DNA of 64,000 nt from JAQUBU01 sp036677685. Its GTDB lineage: Bacteria > Bacillota > Syntrophomonadia > Syntrophomonadales > Syntrophomonadaceae. Position numbers and translations under genes: made by a program. The notes below the pieces were generated by a model. The model ran no database searches, had not been told where the DNA came from, and saw nothing but the letters and a program-made list of their open reading frames with translations. The stretch spans positions 124,001 to 188,000 of the forward strand of contig JAVBWA010000008.1 in NCBI GenBank assembly GCA_036677685.1. The letters are read 5' to 3'. Of the stretch, positions 52,740 to 61,998 are shown piece after piece (the first letter of the stretch is position 1; each line of letters opens with the position of its first letter).

Positions 52740-53645
52740 CTAGCTTTCCCGGTACATCGTAAAATATGCCAGTTGCCGCAGGAAGTCGGCTTGCCCTGCA
52801 AAAGGCTTCAGGCTTTGGATGCAAAGGTCGACGCTTTCCTTAAGCAAAACCTTGCTTTTTTCCAGGCCCAAGAGACTGGGGTAGGTGGTTTTGTGATTCT
52901 TGGCATCGCTGCCCACCGGCTTGCCGATTAAAGCTTCATCACCTTGAACATCCAGAATATCGTCACTGATTTGAAAAGCCAGGCCAAAATTACGGGCATA
53001 GTTGGTTATGGCCTGCAGCCCCGCTTCATCCATCCCGCCCAATATAGCTCCGGAACGCAGTGAAGCCTTGAACAACTCCCCGGTTTTTAGACTGTGCAGG
53101 GTTCTCAAAGTAGCAAAATCGATGCTCTTTCCTTCCGATTCCAAATCCAGTACTTGCCCGCCGATCATGCCTCTGCTACCGGCGGCTCTTGATATTTCCG
53201 CTATTACCCGGATGGTTTGATCCAAACCGGTTCCACTCACCTGCGGACTCCCGGCCAGCAGTTCAAAAGCTGCGGTAAGCAGCGCGTCTCCGGTCAGAAC
53301 TGCATTGGCTTCCCCGAAAACCTTGTGGCAGGTTGGTTTACCGCGGCGGAAATCATCATCATCCATACAAGGGAGGTCGTCATGCACGAGTGAATAGGAA
53401 TGAATCATTTCGATGGCACAGGCAGCAGGAATGGCATCTTCCCTGCGTCCCCCGGCCAGTAAAGCTGCTTCAAAAACCATAATGGGACGCAGCCTTTTGC
53501 CGCCGTTAAACAAAGCGTAATGCATAGCTTCGTGAATTAAAGGAGGGTAGGCATCCACCCCGGTCAAACAGTGCTGCAGGCAACTTTCGGCATATTCTTG
53601 CCGCGACTTGATTTCTTTCAGGAATGACTTCATATCAAAATCCAT
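52740..53645 (-). CDS. ispA: farnesyl diphosphate synthase / geranyltranstransferase
   Basis: A 301-aa prenyltransferase with first Asp-rich motif DDLPCMDDDDFRRGKPT and second DDILDVQGD. It condenses IPP with DMAPP and GPP to farnesyl diphosphate for quinone and undecaprenol synthesis. Located xseA-xseB-ispA-OLE-oapA-dxs, as in other OLE-bearing Firmicutes. AAAGGAAAC precedes the ATG. Confidence 0.95.
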   Translation of the reverse strand: MDFDMKSFLKEIKSRQEYAESCLQHCLTGVDAYPPLIHEAMHYALFNGGKRLRPIMVFEAALLAGGRREDAIPAACAIEMIHSYSLVHDDLPCMDDDDFRRGKPTCHKVFGEANAVLTGDALLTAAFELLAGSPQVSGTGLDQTIRVIAEISRAAGSRGMIGGQVLDLESEGKSIDFATLRTLHSLKTGELFKASLRSGAILGGMDEAGLQAITNYARNFGLAFQISDDILDVQGDEALIGKPVGSDAKNHKTTYPSLLGLEKSKVLLKESVDLCIQSLKPFAGQADFLRQLAYFTMYRES

Positions 53646-53668
53646 TGAATTAGTTTCCTTTCATCAAC

Positions 53669-53890
53669 CTATAGTTCAAATTCCTGTAATTCGAATTCAT
53701 CATTCAGGTTTTTAACCAGTTGCCGAATCCGGCCTTCGGCCTTTTTCAATTCCTGCTGGCAATACAGGGAAAGATTTATACCCTCTTCGAAAATGTTAAT
53801 CGCTTCTTCCAGTTCCAGTTCTCCCGATTCCAATCGGTCTACGATATTCTCCAGTTTCTTTAAAGCATCTTCAAATTTTACATTCTCCAT
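53669..53890 (-). CDS. xseB: exodeoxyribonuclease VII small subunit
   Basis: A 73-aa helical protein, FEDALKKLENIVDRLESGEL followed by ELEEAINIFEEGINL, the XseB hallmark. It overlaps the 3' end of xseA by 13 bp, so the subunits are co-translated. Partner of XseA in single-strand DNA degradation. Confidence 0.95.
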   Translation of the reverse strand: MENVKFEDALKKLENIVDRLESGELELEEAINIFEEGINLSLYCQQELKKAEGRIRQLVKNLNDEFELQEFEL

Positions 53891-55098
53891 TTTGCCACCT
53901 TCTCCTTGTCTTTCACCACAACTTTAAGCTCCGCATCCGGCAGCTCAACTTTAAGCTGATCCCCAACTTCGATTGCATCGGCCTTCCGGACGATTTTATT
54001 ATCCTTGCTTACCACAGCATAGCCTCTTTGCATAATTTTGAGCGGGCTTAAGGCATCCAGGGCGGCAAGGTTTAAAGATAAATGCATCTTTTTATCACCG
54101 GCCAGCTTAGCTCCGGCTTTGATCAGATTTTTTTGAAGGTTTCGGACTGCTTCCTCCCGCCGGTCGATCATTAATTGCGGTTGTTTCCAAATCCTTTTCA
54201 TCATCAAGCGATCCAGGGTTTCACTGTTGCAGCGGATTTTTCGTCTTATGGATTGCAGTAATTTTTGCTGGCAGGCGGCTATTCCCTTCTCCAGCATATC
54301 CATATCCGGCACCGCCAGCGAGGCAGCCTGGGTTGGCGTGGCCGCCCGCAAGTCGGCAGCCAGGTCGGCCAGCGTAAAATCCACCTCATGCCCTACCGCA
54401 GAAATAATAGGGATTTGCGAATCATAAATAGCCCTTACCACTTCCTCACTGTTAAAAGCCATAAGGTCTTCAAAGGAACCGCCGCCCCGGCCTACAATAA
54501 TAACTTCCACATCGGCATACTCATTAAGCCAGGCGACTCCGCGAGCCAATTCAGACGGCGCTTCGAGTCCCTGTACGGAACTGTGAACCAGAACTACTTC
54601 AGCTTGGCTATGCCGCTGCCTGATTACCCGCATAATATCCCGCAATGCCGCACCATCCTGCGAAGTAACAATTCCTATCCGGTTGACCATGGCGGGAACA
54701 GGTTTTTTACGGTTGGGGTCAAAACAACCCTCGGCCTGAAGTTTAGCCTTAAGCTTTTCCAGGTATAAAAACAGTCCCCCGAAACCATAAGGCTGCATTT
54801 CTTCAGCGTACAACTGGTATTTTCCCTGCCGGGCAAAAACTGAGACTGAGGCGCGCAGGAGAACTTCCATACCATCTTCCGGTTTGAATTTCAGATAGCG
54901 CGCCCGGCTCTTGAACATAACCGCGCTGACGCTGCTGTCCCCATCTTTCAGGGTAAAGTAAAGATGTCCGGATTGCTGATAGCGCTTGAATCCCGATATT
55001 TCTCCTTTAACCCATAGGTTGGATAAAATCGGATCGGCTTCCAGCAAAGCCCGTATGTATTCATTAAGGGCAGTAACACTTAAGAATTCCTTCATCAT
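53878..55098 (-). CDS. xseA: exodeoxyribonuclease VII large subunit
   Basis: A 406-aa protein with an N-terminal OB fold (LSNLWVKGEISGFKRYQQSG) and catalytic region (GIVTSQDGAALRDIMRVIRQ, IIVGRGGGSFEDLMAFN, SAVGHEVDFTLADLAADLRA), followed by a coiled-coil tail. Starts at ATGATG overlapping the folD stop. Confidence 0.95.
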   Translation of the reverse strand: MMKEFLSVTALNEYIRALLEADPILSNLWVKGEISGFKRYQQSGHLYFTLKDGDSSVSAVMFKSRARYLKFKPEDGMEVLLRASVSVFARQGKYQLYAEEMQPYGFGGLFLYLEKLKAKLQAEGCFDPNRKKPVPAMVNRIGIVTSQDGAALRDIMRVIRQRHSQAEVVLVHSSVQGLEAPSELARGVAWLNEYADVEVIIVGRGGGSFEDLMAFNSEEVVRAIYDSQIPIISAVGHEVDFTLADLAADLRAATPTQAASLAVPDMDMLEKGIAACQQKLLQSIRRKIRCNSETLDRLMMKRIWKQPQLMIDRREEAVRNLQKNLIKAGAKLAGDKKMHLSLNLAALDALSPLKIMQRGYAVVSKDNKIVRKADAIEVGDQLKVELPDAELKVVVKDKEKVAKWRM

Positions 55099-55934
55099 TC
55101 TTTGCTCTTTCTTGAACTGGAGGCTGCCTGGGTTAGATTGCTCATCAGCTTGGCAATTAAGAGCGGTCCTATACCACCCGGTACCGGCAACAGAGAAAAA
55201 TCATAACTCTCCGCCTTTTCGCGGTTTACGTTGCCGCATACTTTATTATTATCCCAGAAAAACCCGGCATCAATTATTATGGTCCCGGCATCGATATCTT
55301 CACCCCGGACAATCCCGGCTTCACCCTTTTCGATAACCACAATATCCCGGGCTCGTATTAAAGGTGCTTCATAATTTGGCGATACAGTGACCTGGCATCC
55401 CTTTTTAATTAGAATAACTGCCAATGGAATAATTAAGTCAAAGGAATCCCCTATTAGCAGAGCTTTTTTACCTGTCAGGTCAGAATGGCAGCGTTCAATC
55501 ACTTCCATGGCTGCCAGAGCCGCACAGCTAATAAAACCCGGATTATCCCCGCTAAGCATTCCCCGGTTGGCGGGACAAAATCCGTCCACATCTTTGGCCG
55601 GGTGAATGGCTGCCAAAATCTCCTCACGGTCTTTTTCCAGGTGGGCCGGTAATGGCAGTTGCAGGAGAATACCATCCACTTCGTTATCATTATTTAACTT
55701 ATAAATATGGTTCAATAATTCCTCTTTATCTACATCTTTGGCTAATTGGATAAGGCGGGCCTGTCCTCCGATAGATGCTGCCGCTTTATTTTTAAGACCT
55801 ACATAAATAAGATCTTCTTTATTGTCACCTACAATTATAATTGCCAGACAGGGTTTAAGGCTGTTCTTTTCATTGCTCTCACGCAGGTTGTTCTGGATTT
55901 CCCGGGATATCTCCGATCCACTAATTATTTTCAT
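55095..55934 (-). CDS. folD: FolD methylene-tetrahydrofolate dehydrogenase/cyclohydrolase
   Basis: A 279-aa bifunctional folate enzyme with YVGLKNKAAASIG (catalytic Tyr/Lys region), VDGILLQLPLPAHL and VPGGIGPLLIA. Provides 10-formyl-THF and NADPH or runs in reverse. In an operon with xseA. The segment CPANRGMLSGDNPGFISC replaces the usual nPxxxG(x)LxxG text, a mild divergence. Confidence 0.93.
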   Translation of the reverse strand: MKIISGSEISREIQNNLRESNEKNSLKPCLAIIIVGDNKEDLIYVGLKNKAAASIGGQARLIQLAKDVDKEELLNHIYKLNNDNEVDGILLQLPLPAHLEKDREEILAAIHPAKDVDGFCPANRGMLSGDNPGFISCAALAAMEVIERCHSDLTGKKALLIGDSFDLIIPLAVILIKKGCQVTVSPNYEAPLIRARDIVVIEKGEAGIVRGEDIDAGTIIIDAGFFWDNNKVCGNVNREKAESYDFSLLPVPGGIGPLLIAKLMSNLTQAASSSRKSKE

Positions 55935-55938
55935 AAAA

Positions 55939-56898
55939 TCAACTCCTATTCAAATATGCGGCAGCCATTGCTACCCCCACCGCATTGTCGGTGCTCAGCC
56001 GGGGTTCGGCAAAATAGAGTTTCAAGCCTACCGCCGGATGCTCCAAACGCTCCTGCAAGCGCTTTCTGATCAGGGAGTTAGCCATAACCCCTCCAACCAG
56101 CAAAATATCACGAATCCCATGTTTTTCGGTTTCCAGCAGGATAATCTTCTCTAGGGTATTGGCAATAACCCTTAAGGTAGCGAAAGCTATATCAGCGGGG
56201 GGAACACCCTCTTTAATCAATTGCAGAGCATTATTTTCCGGTCCCGAAAACGAAAAGCCTTTGCCTTTGACTGACGAAGGAATGGCTGGCAGGTTGTTTT
56301 GCGAGGACTGTCCGGCCAGTTCCTCCATCTGCACCCCGGCTGGAAAACCCATGCCCAGAGCTACCCCCACCCGGTCTACCAACTGTCCGGCATGCAGGTC
56401 TGTGCCTGTTATTCCGGTTTCGATCTCCATAAAACCGGAGTCACTCCAATTTACCTTCAGCAACTCGGAAGTACCGCCGGAAAAATGGACTGCCAAAAAA
56501 GAGTTCTTTTGCATTAGCAGTTGCTTGCCTTTCAATCCGGCCATGATATGCCCTTCTTGATGACTTACTTTATAAAGCGGCAGGTGCGTAAAATCACTTA
56601 AAACCTGAGCCTGGGCAAGCCCGGCCAAAAATACCGGCATATAGCTGTCTTTCACCCGCCGGGGAAACGCGCTGACCGCCAGAGCATCAATCGCACCTTC
56701 CAGGTGGGGTTTAATACTTGCAAATAAAAAAGGCAGGTTCTTTACATGAAGGAACAGAGCTTCGGATTGCCGCAAACCCCGTTTCCCCTCTGCAACCTGC
56801 AAAGGTATTCGCTCATCGGCTATGATATTATACTGTTCATCGACAATAGCCAGCGAAGTGGTGTAAGCACTGCTGTCTATCCCCAAAAAGCAGGTCAT
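55939..56898 (-). CDS. TsaD/Kae1-like paralogue (glycoprotease family)
   Basis: A 319-aa ASKHA-fold protein with FLGIDSSAYTTSLAIVD, the metal-binding HQEGH (in YKVSHQEGHIMAG), FSGGTSELLKV and VGGVMANSLIRKRL. It resembles TsaD but diverges in surrounding motifs and is shorter; genuine TsaD is normally elsewhere. In Clostridia this second copy sits between nusB and folD. Role not established. Confidence 0.8.
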   Translation of the reverse strand: MTCFLGIDSSAYTTSLAIVDEQYNIIADERIPLQVAEGKRGLRQSEALFLHVKNLPFLFASIKPHLEGAIDALAVSAFPRRVKDSYMPVFLAGLAQAQVLSDFTHLPLYKVSHQEGHIMAGLKGKQLLMQKNSFLAVHFSGGTSELLKVNWSDSGFMEIETGITGTDLHAGQLVDRVGVALGMGFPAGVQMEELAGQSSQNNLPAIPSSVKGKGFSFSGPENNALQLIKEGVPPADIAFATLRVIANTLEKIILLETEKHGIRDILLVGGVMANSLIRKRLQERLEHPAVGLKLYFAEPRLSTDNAVGVAMAAAYLNRS

Positions 56899-57296
56899 GT
56901 TTTCTCTCCCAGGAGTTTATCCAATATAGCATTAACAAAACTTGCCGACCCTTCGTCACCGTACCGCTTGGCGATTTCAATGGCCTCATCAATAGCCACC
57001 ACCGGTTGTGAATGATCGGTATACATAATCTCATATCCAGCCAAACGCATGATATTCCGATCTACCGAAGCCATTCTATCCACCGCCCAATCCCGGGAAT
57101 ACCCGGCAATCCTGGCGTCAATTTCAGGCACTTTGGACAGAACTCCTTCAACCAGTTCCCACGCAAAACTCCGATCCCGGGCGGCTAAATTTTCGCTCTC
57201 AACTAGATAATCAAAGGCTTTGCCCGGTTCAGCCTGTACCTGATCAACTTGAAATATTACCTTAAATGCGATTTCACGTGCTTTTCTTCTGCTCAA
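56895..57296 (-). CDS. nusB: transcription antitermination factor NusB
   Basis: A 133-aa all-helical NusB with SRRKAREIAFKVIFQVDQVQ at the N-terminus and VAIDEAIEIAKRYGDEGSAS with FVNAILDKL at the C-terminus. Binds boxA RNA with NusE in rRNA antitermination. TTG start with GGAGG upstream; 4-bp overlap with the TsaD-like gene. Confidence 0.95.
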   Translation of the reverse strand: MSRRKAREIAFKVIFQVDQVQAEPGKAFDYLVESENLAARDRSFAWELVEGVLSKVPEIDARIAGYSRDWAVDRMASVDRNIMRLAGYEIMYTDHSQPVVAIDEAIEIAKRYGDEGSASFVNAILDKLLGEKT

Positions 57297-57315
57297 AAGT
57301 AAATCTTCCCTCCAG

Positions 57316-57540
57316 CTATGGCTGTTTATCTTTAAACATTTTTCTTAACCAACTGTCAAAGCTCTGGTTTTCATCAAGCTTCTTACCAATCAAATAACCG
57401 GCGGCAATGCAAAAAATAATAAAAAGGGTTCGCCAGAAACCGTAGGTGATAACCAGGATACCAGCCACCAATCCTAGTATAATGCCTATAGCTTTACCGC
57501 GATGCTCTTCCATTATGATTAAAAATATTTTTTCCCACAT
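57316..57540 (-). CDS. DUF2273 small membrane protein
   Basis: A 74-aa protein with two hydrophobic segments (AIGIILGLVAGILVITYGFW, TLFIIFCIAAGYLIGKKLDE), the DUF2273 pattern. It is always found with amaP and asp23, here directly after amaP (12-bp gap). Probably part of the membrane-anchored Asp23 envelope-stress complex. Confidence 0.88.
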   Translation of the reverse strand: MWEKIFLIIMEEHRGKAIGIILGLVAGILVITYGFWRTLFIIFCIAAGYLIGKKLDENQSFDSWLRKMFKDKQP

Positions 57541-57552
57541 ACGGTTGCCTCC

Positions 57553-58095
57553 TTAACTAGCGGATGACTTCTGGGCAACATTAAAATCATCGACCAGTAC
57601 CTTGACCTCAGAGACCTCAAGTCCCCCGATATCCTCAAGGTATTGTTTTACAATTTCCTGTAACTTACGGCTCATTTCCGGCACGTTATGTTCTGGATTT
57701 ATCATCATATGAAGGTATACCACCAGACCTTCCGGTGAATTGCTTACTGCCGGCCGTATATCCCTTACCCCTTCAACTTTCTTTACCGCACGCATTATAA
57801 TCAGCTTAATAGCCGGCACGGTAATGGATACCTGTCCATTCAACTCGCTCTTAACCAAAATGGTTTCCTCAGTTTTGTTTTCGCGTTTCAGACCGGAGAT
57901 TAACAAAAGAAAAGCTATAACCATTATCAATATAGCAACTGTGCCGAGCACTACCCGGTTTTGGGGGGTGGCCAAAGCCAAGCGTATGTAATGCAGAGGT
58001 TCAGGCCGCCCTGCGGCAGCAGCTACTGCGACCCCGGCCAGACTTATCAGCAAGAGGTTGTACAGAAACAAAACTAGACGCCAGGTCTTTTCCAT
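57553..58095 (-). CDS. amaP: alkaline shock membrane anchor AmaP
   Basis: A 180-aa protein with two N-terminal membrane helices (LVLFLYNLLLISLAGVAVAA, VVLGTVAILIMVIAFLLLIS) and a C-terminal Asp23-like domain (VEGVRDIRPAVSNSPEGLVV). It anchors Asp23-type proteins to the membrane. Gene order asp23-amaP-DUF2273 supports the call. Confidence 0.88.
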   Translation of the reverse strand: MEKTWRLVLFLYNLLLISLAGVAVAAAAGRPEPLHYIRLALATPQNRVVLGTVAILIMVIAFLLLISGLKRENKTEETILVKSELNGQVSITVPAIKLIIMRAVKKVEGVRDIRPAVSNSPEGLVVYLHMMINPEHNVPEMSRKLQEIVKQYLEDIGGLEVSEVKVLVDDFNVAQKSSAS

Positions 58096-58129
58096 TATTC
58101 CACCTCTTTTCTAGAAAAATAATAGAGAT

Positions 58130-58153
58130 AACCCCCTGTATGGGCAGGGGGTT
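58130..58153 (-). terminator. intra-operon hairpin between asp23 and amaP
   Basis: AACCCCCTG (58130-58138) pairs with CAGGGGGTT (58145-58153) across a 6-nt loop. The T-tract on the minus strand is broken (ATCTCTATTATTTTTC), so it may be a partial terminator or RNA-stabilising stem that raises asp23 over downstream genes. Confidence 0.55.
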
Positions 58154-58176
58154 AGCAAAATCAAAATTAATCCTGA

Positions 58177-58584
58177 CTATTCCATTGTAAATTCGGAACC
58201 CATATCGTCATCCTGTCCGGGGACCTTCTTCAACGATACTGAGACAATGTGCACATTAACTGAGGATACGGTAAGACCGGTCATAGTTTCCACGGCCAAT
58301 TTTACTTCCTTCTGTACATTCTGGGCTACCTGCGGAATCGGATAACCAAATTCAACCACTATAAAAATGTCGATTTTGGTTTGCTCATCAGCAACTTCTA
58401 CTTTTATACCTTTGCCATAGTTCTTCCTTCCCAGTTTCTCAACCAGGTCAGTTCCCCAGCCACCACTGAGTGCCACAATGCCTTCAACATCTACGGCAGC
58501 TAGCCCGGCAACTGTTGAAACAACTTCGTCGGCAATTCTAATTGTACCAAACTCATTGTTAATTTCTGGTTTCTGGCCTTCCAC
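58177..58584 (-). CDS. Asp23/Gls24 family envelope stress protein
   Basis: A 135-aa Asp23-family protein: FGTIRIADEVVSTVAGLAAV, DVEGIVALSGGWG, VEFGYPIPQVAQNVQKEVKL and VSSVNVHIVSV. Soluble, membrane-associated through AmaP. GTG start with GGAGGTGGG upstream. Located between accC and nusB, as in many Firmicutes. Confidence 0.92.
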   Translation of the reverse strand: MEGQKPEINNEFGTIRIADEVVSTVAGLAAVDVEGIVALSGGWGTDLVEKLGRKNYGKGIKVEVADEQTKIDIFIVVEFGYPIPQVAQNVQKEVKLAVETMTGLTVSSVNVHIVSVSLKKVPGQDDDMGSEFTME

Positions 58585-58656
58585 AATTACCCACCTCCAT
58601 ATATATTTTGTAGTTTTCTTATTTTACCAAAGTACCACCGTGTTTATCAAATTAAT

Positions 58657-60006
58657 TTAACTTTGCCCGCTCATGCGGCGTTGAATAAAGTTGGTGTATA
58701 CTTCCCCGCGCTGGAAAAAAGCATTATCCAGTACCTGGAGATGAAAAGGGATGGTAGTCTGTATATTCTCAACTTTAAACTCACCCAAAGCTCTTTTCAT
58801 CCGGTCCATGGCTTCATTACGGTCTTGTCCCCAAACAATAAGCTTGGCTACCATCGAATCATAAAACGGGGATATAGTGTAACCCGCATACACTGAAGAA
58901 TCGACCCGGACACCCGGTCCTCCCGGTATAATATACTGCCCGACTTTTCCCGGTGAAGGCCGGAAATCATATGCCGGGTCTTCGGCATTGATACGGCATT
59001 CCATAGCCGCTCCCCGAATCTCAATATCTTCCTGCCGGTAGTTTAATGCTTCTCCGGCGGCAATCCTGATTTGTTCTTTGACAATATCTATTCCAGTCAC
59101 CATTTCGCTTACCGGATGTTCCACCTGCACCCGGGTATTCATTTCAATAAAATAAAAGTTTTTGTGCTTGTCAACGAGAAATTCCACGGTCCCCGCACTG
59201 CAATAATTGGCCGCCCGGGCCGCCTCTACCGCTACCTGACCCATCCGGCTCCGCAGTTCGTCATCGAGAAAAGGAGACGGTGCTTCTTCCAGCAGTTTTT
59301 GGTGGCGACGCTGCAGTGAGCAATCCCGTTCGCCCAGATGAATGATGTTGCCATTTTCATCACCTAAAATTTGAAACTCAATATGGCGGGGTTCTTCGAT
59401 GTATTTCTCAAGATAAATTTCATCGTTGCCAAATGCGGCCCCCGCTTCCATTTTGGCCGTTTCCAGAGCGCTTTTAAGCGCTGTTTCATGGTGGGCCAGC
59501 CGCATTCCTTTCCCGCCGCCCCCTGCCGAAGCTTTAATCATAACCGGATAGCCTATTTCTTTGGCTACCTTCAGGGCTTCATGGTAATTACTTACGGCAC
59601 CATCGCTGCCTGGTACTACAGGAACCCCAACGCTTTTCACCAGTTCCCGGGCTTTAACTTTATCACCCATCAAATCGATCACTTCAGGCATGGGACCAAT
59701 AAATTTAAGACCATAATTAGAACAAAGCCCCGCAAAGTGAGTATTCTCAGCTAAAAATCCATAACCGGGGTGAATCGCTTCAGCTCCGGTGTTTTGCGCT
59801 GCGGCCAGGATGTTGGCTATGCTCAAATAACTCTGGGCGGCCGGCGCAGCACCTATACACACTGCTTCATCAGCCATTTGTACATGCAGGCTGTCCCGGT
59901 CGGCCACCGAATAAACAGCTACACTGGGAATGTTCAGTTCCTTACAGGCTCTAATAATTCTGAGCGCTATTTCCCCGCGATTGGCAACCAATATTTTGGC
60001 AAACAA
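58657..60006 (-). CDS. accC: biotin carboxylase subunit
   Basis: A 449-aa ATP-grasp biotin carboxylase: KILVANRGEIALRIIRACKE, IKASAGGGGKGMRLA and FIEMNTRVQVEHPVSEMVTG. It carboxylates the biotin carrier with bicarbonate and ATP. TTG start after GAGGTGATAG, ten bases downstream of the carboxyltransferase/biotin-carrier fusion. It may serve that fusion (pyruvate carboxylase type) and also acetyl-CoA carboxylase. Confidence 0.95.
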   Translation of the reverse strand: MFAKILVANRGEIALRIIRACKELNIPSVAVYSVADRDSLHVQMADEAVCIGAAPAAQSYLSIANILAAAQNTGAEAIHPGYGFLAENTHFAGLCSNYGLKFIGPMPEVIDLMGDKVKARELVKSVGVPVVPGSDGAVSNYHEALKVAKEIGYPVMIKASAGGGGKGMRLAHHETALKSALETAKMEAGAAFGNDEIYLEKYIEEPRHIEFQILGDENGNIIHLGERDCSLQRRHQKLLEEAPSPFLDDELRSRMGQVAVEAARAANYCSAGTVEFLVDKHKNFYFIEMNTRVQVEHPVSEMVTGIDIVKEQIRIAAGEALNYRQEDIEIRGAAMECRINAEDPAYDFRPSPGKVGQYIIPGGPGVRVDSSVYAGYTISPFYDSMVAKLIVWGQDRNEAMDRMKRALGEFKVENIQTTIPFHLQVLDNAFFQRGEVYTNFIQRRMSGQS

Positions 60007-60016
60007 ACTATCACCT

Positions 60017-61918
60017 CTAGTCTTTGGCTATTAAGAATAAGGGTTGTCCATATTCCACAGCCTGTCCATTCCCAACCAGGACTTCGACTATGGTTCCGGA
60101 AAATTCGGTCTTTATTTCATTCATAAGTTTCATGGCTTCCAGGATGCACAGGGTCTGTCCTGGCGCAACATGCTCACCTTCCCGCACATAAGGCGCTGAG
60201 TCAGGTGATGGTGCAGCATAAAAGGTCCCAACCATCGGGGACAGGATCTCGGCAATATTATCGCTGCTCGGAGCAGAGGCTTCTTCTTCGGCCCGAGATG
60301 CCGGTGCAGGAGCAACTGCAGAATTATTAAGAAGCTCTTTGGGTGCCCCGGCTGCTTTGCGCAGGCTTAAACGATAATCATCTTTTTGTACTTCCAATTC
60401 GGCTATACTGCTCTGGTCAAGTAATAGTATTAACTCTCTGATCTCATCAATATTCATGTCTTCATCTCCCCCATGAGTTGGTATTCTCCTAACCCTGGCT
60501 GCCGGTGCATTGACAACCTGCTGTTCATTAATTAAATCTTCATTCAGTTCATCTGCGGGTAATATCTGGGGTATATCTTCATTACCCCTGGTTTGGCGAT
60601 AAGTAAAAAATTTTAAAGCTACTTGGGGAAATAGAGCGTAGGTTAAAATATCTTCCTCGTTCTTCGCCCATTCGGAAGCCTCTCTTTTAGCTTTTTCCCA
60701 AACCGGGTCCAGGAGTTCTGCCGGCCTTACGGAAATTATGGGGCTATCACCAATTACCTGGCGGCGTATCTCATCCTTAATCTCTGCCGGCGGTTTTCCA
60801 TAATACCCTCGCACATAGTCCTTAACTTCGCCAGGACATAATTTGTACCTTTCCCCCATCAGTACATTCAATACCGCTTGTATACCAATAATTTGGCTGG
60901 TCGGGGTAACCAGCGGCGGGAAGCCCATATCCTCCCTAACTTTAGGTATTTCCTGCAATACCTCGTCTATACGGTGCGATGCTTTTTGTTCTTCCAACTG
61001 GGAATACAGATTGGAAATCATGCCGCCCGGAACCTGGTGTTCAAATACCTTCATATCGGCGATGCGGGTTACACCCCGTTCAAATCCCTTGTGTTTGCGA
61101 ATTTGCTCAAAATGGGTGGCAATATCAAAAAGAGCATGCAGGTCAAGGCCCGTATCCCATTTCGAATCTTGCAGGGCTCTGACAATAGTCTCGACCGGTG
61201 GTTGGGAGGAGCCAAAGGCCATGGGTACACTGGCGGTATCGATAATATCTACCCCGGCTTCTGCTGCTTTGAGCAGAGTGGCTATGGCCAGGCCTCCTAT
61301 ATAGTGGGTATGTAACTGCAAGGGCAAATCGACTTTTTCCTTCAAGGCGCTAACCAGTTCATAGGAGGCATAAGGTGCCAACAAACCTGCCATATCCTTG
61401 ATGCATAAGGAATCAGCGCCCATATCTTTAAGCCGCAAAGCAGTATCAACAAAATGCTGCATTGAGTGTACCGGACTTACGGTATATACCACACAGGCCT
61501 GAACATGTTTACCGCTTTGCTTAACCGCCCGCATACATGTTTCCAGATTGCGGATATCGTTTAAGGCATCAAAAACCCGGAATATATCTATTCCATTCTC
61601 AGCAGCCTGCTCCACAAATTTTTCTACCAGATCATCGGGATAGTGGGTATATCCGACCAGCGACTGTCCTCGTAAAAGCATTTGCAGTTTAGTCTTTTTT
61701 ACATGCTGGCGAATAATCCGCAGACGCTCCCAGGGGTCCTCATTCAGATAACGGATACATACATCAAAAGTGGCGCCTCCCCAAACTTCCAAAGAATAAT
61801 AACCTACATCATCAAGATTGCCTAGAATAGGAATCATATCGTCGGTGGTCATCCTGGTTGCCCAGAGGCTTTGATGAGCATCCCTAAGACTGGTGTCAGT
61901 TATTTTTATTCTGCTCAT
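60017..61918 (-). CDS. pyruvate/oxaloacetate carboxyltransferase fused to biotin carrier AccB
   Basis: A 633-aa fusion. Residues 1-460 are a PycB/OadA-type carboxyltransferase: TDTSLRDAHQSLWATRM, LCIKDMAGLLAPY (carbamylated Lys), LHTHYIGGLAIATLLKAAEA (metal His). Residues 488-633 are an AccB-like chain ending in a biotinyl domain with ILEAMKLMNEIKTE. With AccC it gives a two-subunit pyruvate carboxylase or a decarboxylase-type carboxylase. The AccB part has its own ribosome site and ATG in frame at 60457, so a free AccB may also be made. Confidence 0.9.
   Translation of the reverse strand: MSRIKITDTSLRDAHQSLWATRMTTDDMIPILGNLDDVGYYSLEVWGGATFDVCIRYLNEDPWERLRIIRQHVKKTKLQMLLRGQSLVGYTHYPDDLVEKFVEQAAENGIDIFRVFDALNDIRNLETCMRAVKQSGKHVQACVVYTVSPVHSMQHFVDTALRLKDMGADSLCIKDMAGLLAPYASYELVSALKEKVDLPLQLHTHYIGGLAIATLLKAAEAGVDIIDTASVPMAFGSSQPPVETIVRALQDSKWDTGLDLHALFDIATHFEQIRKHKGFERGVTRIADMKVFEHQVPGGMISNLYSQLEEQKASHRIDEVLQEIPKVREDMGFPPLVTPTSQIIGIQAVLNVLMGERYKLCPGEVKDYVRGYYGKPPAEIKDEIRRQVIGDSPIISVRPAELLDPVWEKAKREASEWAKNEEDILTYALFPQVALKFFTYRQTRGNEDIPQILPADELNEDLINEQQVVNAPAARVRRIPTHGGDEDMNIDEIRELILLLDQSSIAELEVQKDDYRLSLRKAAGAPKELLNNSAVAPAPASRAEEEASAPSSDNIAEILSPMVGTFYAAPSPDSAPYVREGEHVAPGQTLCILEAMKLMNEIKTEFSGTIVEVLVGNGQAVEYGQPLFLIAKD
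60455..60473 (-). promoter_or_regulatory. internal ribosome site for free AccB
   Basis: On the minus strand GGGGGAGATGAAGAC precedes ATG (60457-60455), in the frame of the fusion. The protein from this ATG, MNIDEIRELILLLDQSSIAE, is the canonical N-terminus of AccB, 146 aa. This suggests recent loss of a stop or dual use. Confidence 0.6.
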
Positions 61919-61998
61919 TATATACCTCCCAAAAGTTAAATCCTAATGCTCAAAACCCTGATATTATGCTTGTACAAATATATTTATATATAAATAGA

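Noticed and set aside
55939..56898. Calling the glycoprotease-like gene tsaD
   Set aside because: HxEGH is kept, but length and other motifs diverge and the genomic place is that of the clostridial paralogue; true TsaD normally clusters with tsaB/tsaE.
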